Assembly (NCBI GenBank): GCA_964460185.1
Contig: CAYWTM010000059.1
Location: 1 to 20,016, forward strand
From: JAVJPJ01 sp040217295
Lineage (GTDB): Bacteria; Pseudomonadota; Alphaproteobacteria; Rhodobacterales; Rhodobacteraceae
Reading direction: 5' to 3'
Length of the DNA: 20,016 nucleotides
Each line of letters begins with the position of its first letter. The first letter of the stretch is position 1. A program made the position numbers and the translations under genes. The notes under the pieces are model-generated. The model saw only the letters and a list, made by a program, of their open reading frames with translations. It was not told the origin of the DNA and did not search any database. Shown one piece after another: positions 14,907 through 20,016 of this stretch.

Positions 14907-16493
14907 ATGCTGACATCGGCGTTGGGATACGGAGGCGCGTTCAGTGCGCCTCATCGTGCGGCGGCTCTTGCAGGACGGGACATTCTGGATGCCGGAGGCA
15001 CGGCCATCGAGGCGATGGTGGCGGCAGCCGCGGCCGTTGCGGTGGCCTATCCGCATATGAACGGGATCGGGGGCGACGGATTTTGGCTGATCCACCGCCC
15101 CGACGAGACGCCGATCGGAATCTCGGGCTGCGGACGGGCCGCGGGCCTTGCGACGCCGGACTGGTATGCCGAACGTGGCGTGACCGATGCCTTGCCCGCG
15201 CGCGGCCCTCTGGCGGCGCTGACCGTTCCGGGGACGATCGACGGATGGGCCAGGGCGCTGGAACTGGTGCCGGCCGCCCGGCGCATGCCGTTGTCGCAGT
15301 TGCTTGCGCCGGCGATCGCATTGGCGCGCGACGGGATTGCCGTCACGGCAAACCAGTCCAACACAACCGCGGCCAAGCTTGACGGTCTCAAGGGGGTCGA
15401 AGGCTTTGACGCCGCGTTCCTGGTTGATGGCCATCCGCCCGAACCGGGCTATCGACTTCGCCAATGGGCGCTGGGCGACACGTTGGAGCGCCTGTCCGAA
15501 GCTGGCCTGGACGACTACTATCGCGGAGAGATCGCCACCACCCATGCGCGGTTCTTGCAAGATATGGGCAGCCCGCTGCGGCTTGACGATTTCCACCGGT
15601 TTGCCGCGGAACGGGTGACGCCCTTGACCGTCTCCACGGAGGCGGGGCAACTCTATAACATGATCGCCCCGACACAGGGTGTGTCGTCTCTCATGATCCT
15701 GGCCCTGTTCGAGAGGCTGGGGGTTCAGGCCGGCGAAGGGTTCGACCACCTGCACGGCCTGATCGAGGCGACAAAACAGGCCTTCATTCAACGCAATGCC
15801 GAATTGGGCGACCCCGATCACATGGAGAGCCCCGCACAAGACTGGCTCGAGGGCGCGCACCTGGACCGGCTGGCCGCGCGCATTGATCCCGAGGTGGCGC
15901 TGCCATGGCCCCATGTGGCCAAACCGGGTGATACGATCTGGATGGGGGCGGCGGACCGGGACGGCACCGTTGTCAGCTTCATCCAGTCGGTGTTCTGGGA
16001 ATTCGGGTCGGGCCTGACCTGCGCCGATACGGGGGTGTATTTCCAGAACCGCGGCGCGGGGTTTTCCCTGTCGCCAGGGCCGAACCAGGTCGGCCCCTAT
16101 CGCCGCCCGTTCCACACGCTGAACCCCGCGCTTGCGCAGTTGTCCGACGGCCGGATCATGTCCTACGGCACCATGGGCGGCGAGGGGCAGCCGCAAACCC
16201 AGGCGGCCGTCTTCACGCGACACGTGCTGTTCGGGCAGGACCTGCAAGAGGCGGTGACTGCGCCGCGCTGGTTGCTGGGCAAGACATGGGGCGATGCGAC
16301 CACCACGCTCAAGCTCGAAGACCGGTTCGATCCGGATCTTGTCGCGGCTCTGGTCGAGGCCGGCCACCAGGTCGAGATGATCGCGCCGTTTTCCGATCTT
16401 GCGGGGCATGCGGGCGCGGTGGTTCTGCACCCGTCAGGCCTTATGGAATCCGCATCCGATCCGCGCGCCGACGGCGCGGCCATCGCGTTCTGA
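14907..16493 (+). CDS. Gamma-glutamyltransferase-family Ntn-hydrolase (possible oxamate-amidohydrolase-like)
   Basis: About 528 residues. The N-terminal part (GGTAIEAMVAAAAAVAVAYPHMNGIGGDGFWLIH) and SGCGRAAGLATPDWY are GGT-family. The self-processing nucleophile is T343 in KPGDTIWMGAADRDG, aligning with GNTTHFSVVDKDG of classical GGT; the second Thr and the His are replaced by Ile and Trp. The small subunit carries GTMGGEGQPQTQAAVF, as in GGT-like acylases and oxamate amidohydrolase (HpxW) rather than true GGT. There is no signal peptide, so it is likely cytoplasmic, acting on an amide bond of a small molecule. ATG 14907 has only a weak ribosome site (GGAT); an in-frame TTG is at 14895. It stands alone between divergent and convergent neighbours. 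Confidence 0.88.
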   Translation: MLTSALGYGGAFSAPHRAAALAGRDILDAGGTAIEAMVAAAAAVAVAYPHMNGIGGDGFWLIHRPDETPIGISGCGRAAGLATPDWYAERGVTDALPARGPLAALTVPGTIDGWARALELVPAARRMPLSQLLAPAIALARDGIAVTANQSNTTAAKLDGLKGVEGFDAAFLVDGHPPEPGYRLRQWALGDTLERLSEAGLDDYYRGEIATTHARFLQDMGSPLRLDDFHRFAAERVTPLTVSTEAGQLYNMIAPTQGVSSLMILALFERLGVQAGEGFDHLHGLIEATKQAFIQRNAELGDPDHMESPAQDWLEGAHLDRLAARIDPEVALPWPHVAKPGDTIWMGAADRDGTVVSFIQSVFWEFGSGLTCADTGVYFQNRGAGFSLSPGPNQVGPYRRPFHTLNPALAQLSDGRIMSYGTMGGEGQPQTQAAVFTRHVLFGQDLQEAVTAPRWLLGKTWGDATTTLKLEDRFDPDLVAALVEAGHQVEMIAPFSDLAGHAGAVVLHPSGLMESASDPRADGAAIAF

Positions 16494-16510
16494 GCGGAGC
16501 GCCTCAGCCC

Positions 16511-16530
16511 CGTTTCAGCATCTGAAAACG
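16511..16530. terminator. Weak hairpin between convergent genes
   Basis: CGTTTCAG, loop CAT, then CTGAAAACG: an 8-bp stem with one bulged A, 17 bases after the stop of the GGT-like gene and 52 bases from the stop of the convergent small gene. No clear T run. A possible terminator, low certainty. Confidence 0.35.
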
Positions 16531-16582
16531 CTATTGAAAGCATCGCGTGCCGCCGTTCGGGGCAGCACGCGGGGCAGGGTGC

Positions 16583-16879
16583 TCAGCTGTGGGCGAATAC
16601 GCCCCCGGCCGCGGCATCCGCCATCGTCATCGGCAGTTCATCGGCAGCCTTTGCCCGGATGTCCGCAACGCGTGCCTGCGCCGCCTGCGCGGTCGCTTCA
16701 TCCGGATATTCGGTGATGACCGAAAAGGCCAGGTCGCCGGTCCGGACCATCTGAACCCGTGAGGCGCCGACCGACATGATCAGAGGGACGAACTTGTCGC
16801 GCGCGATCGCTTCCAGCGCGTCGTTCCATTCGGTCGTCGTCCAGTGCGAAATGCTTGCATAGGCCACGATATCATCCAA
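16583..16879 (-). CDS. Small conserved-looking protein of unknown function
   Basis: About 98 residues. The sequence has a beta-alpha-beta pattern: an opening strand (IVAYASISHW), a long helix (TTTEWNDALEAIARDKFVPLIM), strands (SRVQMVRTGDLAFSVITEYPDE) and a second helix rich in Ala (ATAQAAQARVADIRAKAADE). This is compatible with a ferredoxin-like (ABM/Dabb-type) small domain, which is an inference from pattern only. There is no ATG; the likeliest starts are TTG at 16879 or GTG at 16867 (GGAT about 9 bases upstream). Codon use resembles its neighbours. No operon partner. The same kind of short protein is, to my memory, common in Rhodobacteraceae, but I cannot verify that here. Confidence 0.7.
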   Translation of the reverse strand: MDDIVAYASISHWTTTEWNDALEAIARDKFVPLIMSVGASRVQMVRTGDLAFSVITEYPDEATAQAAQARVADIRAKAADELPMTMADAAAGGVFAHS

Positions 16880-17191
16880 TCCATATTAAAAAACCAAGTG
16901 TCGCACGAAACGCGGTGTGGCCCTAACACATTCGAAGGTGCGCGAACCGTCCAGGGGCAGATTGCATTTGCGCTCGGTATACAACGGATAACAGGATGTC
17001 AGATGGTGGGCGAAATCTGCACGGTCTTTTGGAATAACGGGCCCGGCCATGGCATCGGCAGATTTAATTGGTCGAAATGTCCGGAGATATGTGGCTTTTT
17101 GGTATCCAATTAATCTCAATCGATTCACAATATTGGTGATTTCGCGCAAATTCGGTAATTGAATTCCAAAGTTTCGAAAAGGAATCACGAA
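16880..17191. promoter_or_regulatory. A+T-rich leader/promoter region of the outer-membrane protein gene
   Basis: 312 bases, clearly less GC-rich than the rest of the window, especially 17060-17190. No convincing gene: two overlapping frames on opposite strands lack ribosome sites and domain features. It contains the palindrome AATCGATT and flanking CCAAT/ATTGG arms, but I could not fit a good -35/-10 pair. It is likely promoter sequence for the beta-barrel gene, whose ribosome site AAAAGGAA is at 17177-17184. Confidence 0.4.
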
Positions 17192-17821
17192 ATGATCCGT
17201 TCTCTAATTGCCGTCGGTCTTACCGTTGTGGGATCTCATGCCGCTGTTGCGGGGGGCGTGGTACCCTCCGAGATCGTCCCTGTTGTCGTGGCGCCCGCCG
17301 ACGACCCGTTTGACGGGTTTTACGGCGGCTTGAGCCTAGGCACCGTGCAGGGTGATGTCACGGATGTCGGCACCGCCACGACCTTTGCCTTCAATGACGG
17401 CACGGCCTATGGCGGGTTTCTGGGCTACAATTTCCAGAATGGTGCGCTCGTCTTGGGTGGCGAGGCGCGCATTCTGCGATTCAATGATCACGATTACTCG
17501 GGTGTGACGGTTGGCGCCGCCCCTGTCCCCGTTTTTGCGGAGCTCGAAGGTGTCACCGATCTCCGCGGGCGCGTTGGCTATGCGTTCGGGGACGTCATGG
17601 TCTACGGTGCGGCGGGTTGGTCCTGGGGCACTTTGAACGCATTCGGAACCGACACCGATGTCGACGGTCACAATGTCGGCCTCGGCATCGAATACAATGT
17701 CAATGAAAGTATTTTCGTTGGTTTCGACTACACGAACCGAGATCTGTCGGGCGTTAACGCCACTGACGAATACGAGGTAGACAACTCAACCGCGACGCTG
17801 AGGGTCGGTTTCCGTTTCTGA
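17192..17821 (+). CDS. Small outer-membrane beta-barrel protein (porin/OmpW-OmpA-like barrel)
   Basis: 209 residues. A signal peptide of about 20 residues ends in HAAVA. The mature protein has the family opening DPFDGFYGGLSLGTVQGDV, alternating strand patterns with aromatic girdles, LRGRVGYAFGDVMVYGAAGWSWG, and a final strand ATLRVGFRF ending in Phe, the signal recognised by the BAM assembly machinery. It fits the eight-stranded OMP_b-brl barrels common in alphaproteobacteria (Omp25/31-like). ATG 17192 is 7 bases after AAAAGGAA; an upstream in-frame start at 17159 would spoil the signal peptide. Monocistronic, with a strong terminator. Role probably structural; a pore function is not shown. 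Confidence 0.9.
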   Translation: MIRSLIAVGLTVVGSHAAVAGGVVPSEIVPVVVAPADDPFDGFYGGLSLGTVQGDVTDVGTATTFAFNDGTAYGGFLGYNFQNGALVLGGEARILRFNDHDYSGVTVGAAPVPVFAELEGVTDLRGRVGYAFGDVMVYGAAGWSWGTLNAFGTDTDVDGHNVGLGIEYNVNESIFVGFDYTNRDLSGVNATDEYEVDNSTATLRVGFRF

Positions 17822-17862
17822 AGACACCCCGCAGCGCTGGTGCGCTGTGCCGGTCACCTTTT

Positions 17863-17897
17863 AAACGCCCCGGTCGATTGCGACCGGGGCGTTTTTT
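17863..17897 (+). terminator. Rho-independent terminator
   Basis: A 14-bp perfect stem (arm AAACGCCCCGGTCG) with loop ATTG, then a run of T (17892-17897). Placed 42 bases after the outer-membrane protein stop. A textbook intrinsic terminator that isolates this gene from the riboswitch-controlled unit downstream. The stretch 17898-18126 after it holds no gene that I can support; it should contain the promoter for the riboswitch RNA. Confidence 0.93.
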
Positions 17898-18126
17898 GAC
17901 ATGTGGGGACAGTCGCGAATCCCGGTTTCCCGTGGGTGAATCGGCCCGAGTGAGACCCGTGCAGCCTGTGTAGCGCACCCCGACCCAATCCTTAACGGGC
18001 CGAGTGACGCCCAAAAAACGGGCACAAGACGCGGGATGCGTCGTGAAATCCGGCGTTGCGGCGCATGGCGCCCGGTCCACCTTGCTGCGACTTTGACCAA
18101 GGCAAAGCCGGTCGCGCAGCTTTGGA

Positions 18127-18254
18127 GTGCGCAGAGCGTTTAGGGTTCCGCCTGGATGACACCATGTCCAGGGCCTGGTCCGAGAAATGCAGCCGCCCCG
18201 GCAAATTCCGGTGCGGTACACGGCGGGCCAAAATCCCGGGAGAGCACTGCGCAC
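18127..18254 (+). promoter_or_regulatory. Guanidine-I (ykkC) riboswitch
   Basis: The aptamer is recognised by its conserved strings in order: TTTAGGGTTCCGC (18140-18152), CTGGTCCGAGA (18175-18185), ACACGGCGGG (18219-18228) and AAAATCCCGGGAGA (18231-18244). They are closed by a perfect 8-bp P1 stem, GTGCGCAG (18127-18134) with CTGCGCAC (18247-18254). Internal hairpins CCTGGA/TCCAGG and CCGC/GCGG occupy the expected places. This class binds guanidinium and switches on guanidine export or carboxylation genes. It lies 73 bases upstream of the binding-protein ATG with no T-run terminator between, so control is likely at translation initiation. The family match is by eye, but the conserved blocks are nearly complete. 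Confidence 0.93.
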
Positions 18255-18327
18255 CATGTTCGGCCGCTCCCCTGACGCATCCATTCCCCGGTCGGACGCT
18301 CAATCGGATCCGTTCGGAGGAACCCAG

Positions 18328-19392
18328 ATGACTAAATTCGCACTTGCCGCCACCACCGCCCTCACCGTCGCCCTGGCGCCGGGATTTGCAACTGCACAGG
18401 ACCGCACCGAATTCAGTGTGGCGTGGTCCATCTACGTGGGCTGGATGCCCTGGGGCTACCTGGAAGACAGCGGTATCATGGACCGTTGGGCCGACCGCTA
18501 CGGCATCAGCGTCGATATCGTGCAGATCAATGACTACGTGGAATCGATCAACCTCTACACCGCCGGTGAATTCGACGGTGTCAGCGCCACGAACATGGAT
18601 ACCCTGTCGATCCCGTCCGGGTCGGGCGTGGACACCACCGCGCTGATCGTCGGTGATTTCTCGAACGGCAATGATGCCGTGATCCTGAAGGGGGAGGGCA
18701 CGCTGGAAGACCTGGCCGGCATGCCGGTCAACCTCGTGGAATTGTCGGTGTCGCACTACCTGCTGGCGCGCGGTCTCGACAGTGTCGGGCTGGCCGAAAG
18801 CGATCTGGACGGGGTGATCAACACCTCGGATGCCGACATGATCGCGGCCTTCGCCACGGATGATGTGCAGGCCGTCGTCACCTGGAACCCGCTTGTGTCC
18901 ACGATCATGGAAGACCCGAACGCCAACATGCTGTTCGACAGCTCCGACATCCCCGGCGAGATCATCGACATGATGGTGGTGAACACCGAAGTGCTGGAGG
19001 CAAACCCCGATTTCGGCCGCGCGCTGGTCGGGGCCTGGTACGAACTGATGGCGATCATGTCATCCGACACCGAAGAAGGCATCGCCGCACGCACGGCCAT
19101 GGCCGAAGCATCGGGCACCGATCTGGCGGGCTATGATGCCCAGTTGGCCTCGACCCAGATGTTCTGGGATCCCGCCGACGCGGTGGCATTCGTCGAAAGC
19201 CCCGCCTTGCCCGAAACGATGGTCAACGTGGCGGAGTTCCTGTTTGATCGCGGCATTCTGGGTGAAGGCGCACCAAGCGCGGATTTCGTGGGCGTGGAAT
19301 ACCCCGACGGATCGGTCACGGGCGATCCCGCCAATGTGCAGCTGCGCTTTGACACCACCTACATGAGCATGGCCGCCGAAGGCGGGCTGTGA
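18328..19392 (+). CDS. ABC transporter periplasmic binding protein, urea/guanidine-carboxylase-associated
   Basis: 354 residues. Signal peptide of about 23 residues (ending GFATA), then WSIYVGWMPWGYLEDSGIMDRWADRYGI, VQINDYVESINLYTAGEFDGV, NMDTLSIPS and LIVGDFSNGNDAVILKG, which are signature stretches of the binding proteins encoded next to urea (guanidine) carboxylase genes (the TIGR03427-type group, within the NMT1-like superfamily). ATG 18328 follows GGAGG by 7 bases; in-frame codons upstream run through the riboswitch and are not the start. With the guanidine-I aptamer immediately upstream, the natural cargo is most likely guanidine or a guanidine-yielding compound; older annotations say urea. 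First gene of the unit, followed after 24 bases by the permease. Confidence 0.93.
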   Translation: MTKFALAATTALTVALAPGFATAQDRTEFSVAWSIYVGWMPWGYLEDSGIMDRWADRYGISVDIVQINDYVESINLYTAGEFDGVSATNMDTLSIPSGSGVDTTALIVGDFSNGNDAVILKGEGTLEDLAGMPVNLVELSVSHYLLARGLDSVGLAESDLDGVINTSDADMIAAFATDDVQAVVTWNPLVSTIMEDPNANMLFDSSDIPGEIIDMMVVNTEVLEANPDFGRALVGAWYELMAIMSSDTEEGIAARTAMAEASGTDLAGYDAQLASTQMFWDPADAVAFVESPALPETMVNVAEFLFDRGILGEGAPSADFVGVEYPDGSVTGDPANVQLRFDTTYMSMAAEGGL

Positions 19393-19416
19393 GCGACGGG
19401 CAGGGCGGGCAAGACC

Positions 19417-20016
19417 ATGCGCTGGATCAATCGACGCCCGGGCCCTGTGGCCCGCGTGGGTCTGGCCGCCCTGCCATTTCTGTTGGTGTTCATGGCGTAT
19501 TCCGCCGGCTCTGCCGCGCGGTTGGCCGAGAACCCGCAAGATCGCATTCTTCCCGCGCCCTCGACCCTGGCGTCCACCGCGTGGCGATTGTTGACGGAAC
19601 CCGACCGGCGGTCGGGAGATATCCTGTTCTGGGGCGACACGGCATCCAGCCTGACGCTGTTGGGCCTCGGTGTTGGGATTGCCGCGCTGATCGGGCTTGG
19701 TTTCGGGCTGGCCATCGGGTTGATCCCCCTGGTGCGCACCACCTTGCAGGGCTTCGTGTCGGTCATCTCGATGATCCCGCCGCTGGCGATCTTGCCCATT
19801 CTCTTCATCACGCTGGGGGTGGGGGATACCGCCAAGGTGGCGCTGATCGCCATCGGCATCACGCCCTTCTTGATCCGTGATCTGACGGCGCGCACGCTGG
19901 AGTTGCCGCAAGAACAGATCGTCAAGGCGCAGACCCTTGGGGCCTCGTCGCTTTCCATCGCGGTCTCGGTCGCGCTGCCGCAGATCATGCCGCGCCTGAT
20001 TTCGGCGGTGCGCCTG
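19417..20016 (+). CDS. ABC transporter permease, urea/guanidine-carboxylase-associated (3' truncated)
   Basis: 200 codons without a stop up to the window edge. It begins MRWINRRPGPVARVG, has a first membrane segment LAALPFLLVFMAYSAGSAA (about 16-34), then the NitT/TauT-permease-like region ILPAPSTLASTAWRLLTEPD. Further hydrophobic segments follow (LTLLGLGVGIAALIGLGFGLAIGLI; GFVSVISMIPPLAILPILFITLG). The EAA loop is LPQEQIVKAQTLGASSLSIAVSVALPQIMPRL at about 167-198. It should partner the binding protein upstream; the ATPase and the carboxylase/allophanate hydrolase genes are expected to the right. The start ATG 19417 has only a weak purine-rich site (GGGCGGGCAAG). Confidence 0.9.
   Translation, partial: MRWINRRPGPVARVGLAALPFLLVFMAYSAGSAARLAENPQDRILPAPSTLASTAWRLLTEPDRRSGDILFWGDTASSLTLLGLGVGIAALIGLGFGLAIGLIPLVRTTLQGFVSVISMIPPLAILPILFITLGVGDTAKVALIAIGITPFLIRDLTARTLELPQEQIVKAQTLGASSLSIAVSVALPQIMPRLISAVRL

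Noticed and set aside
14883..16430. 515-codon minus-strand frame opposite the GGT-like gene
   Set aside because: Antisense shadow; the plus strand has a complete GGT-family protein with nucleophile and domain motifs.
16844..17188. Two overlapping open frames on opposite strands (16844-17113 and 16886-17188) upstream of the beta-barrel gene
   Set aside because: Lower GC, no ribosome site, no domain pattern; more consistent with a promoter and leader region.
18084..18120. Imperfect stem (GCTGCG/CGCAGC with inner CTTTG/CAAAG) just before the riboswitch
   Set aside because: Short discontinuous pairing with no T run and no position in the known aptamer; it could be chance in promoter sequence, so not annotated.
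17992..18756. Minus-strand frame through the riboswitch and the start of the binding-protein gene
   Set aside because: Conflicts with the aptamer and with a clear signal-peptide-bearing gene on the plus strand.

Overview
The window looks like a chromosomal stretch of an alphaproteobacterium, most likely Rhodobacteraceae (Roseobacter-type). This rests on high GC, tightly packed operons with ATGA/TGATG overlaps, many small-molecule uptake systems and the style of the proteins; no rRNA or other taxonomic marker is present. No tRNA, rRNA, CRISPR, IS element, prophage or plasmid gene was seen.

Layout. (1) 1-2250 (+): the end of a branched-chain amino acid/amide-type ABC transporter: livG (5' truncated), livF and a Leu/Ile/Val-type periplasmic binding protein. 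The binding-protein gene is interrupted by a 100-N scaffold gap flanked by an exact 55-bp duplication. Collapsing gap and duplicate restores one intact reading frame, so the break is an assembly artefact. (2) 2489-3547 (-): a GlxA-type AraC-family regulator, divergent from (3) 3780-12549 (+), a compact eight-gene catabolic operon. It encodes a DHDPS/NAL-superfamily lyase or dehydratase, a NitT/TauT-type ABC importer (binding protein, ATPase, permease), an aldehyde dehydrogenase, a D-2-hydroxyacid dehydrogenase, an enolase-superfamily enzyme and a second aldehyde dehydrogenase of the 2-oxoglutarate-semialdehyde type. The three families enolase superfamily + DHDPS superfamily + KGSA dehydrogenase point to a route ending in 2-oxoglutarate. 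The substrate is not evident, so this is the best candidate for an undescribed pathway. (4) 12749-14431 (-): a BCCT-family (betaine/choline/carnitine) transporter, separated from the operon by a strong bidirectional hairpin. (5) 14907-16493 (+): a gamma-glutamyltransferase-fold Ntn-hydrolase without a signal peptide. (6) 16583-16879 (-): a small ferredoxin-like-looking orphan protein. (7) 17192-17821 (+): a small outer-membrane beta-barrel protein with a classic terminator. (8) 18127-20016 (+): a guanidine-I (ykkC) riboswitch, then the periplasmic binding protein and the truncated permease of a urea/guanidine-carboxylase-associated ABC importer. The ATPase and carboxylase genes are expected beyond the right edge.

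Together the window is an accessory nutrient-acquisition region with four uptake systems (Liv type, NitT/TauT type, BCCT, guanidine associated) and the catabolic enzymes beside one of them. The riboswitch gives the right-hand transporter a well-supported ligand context (guanidine). The central operon has a clear chemical logic but no assigned substrate.
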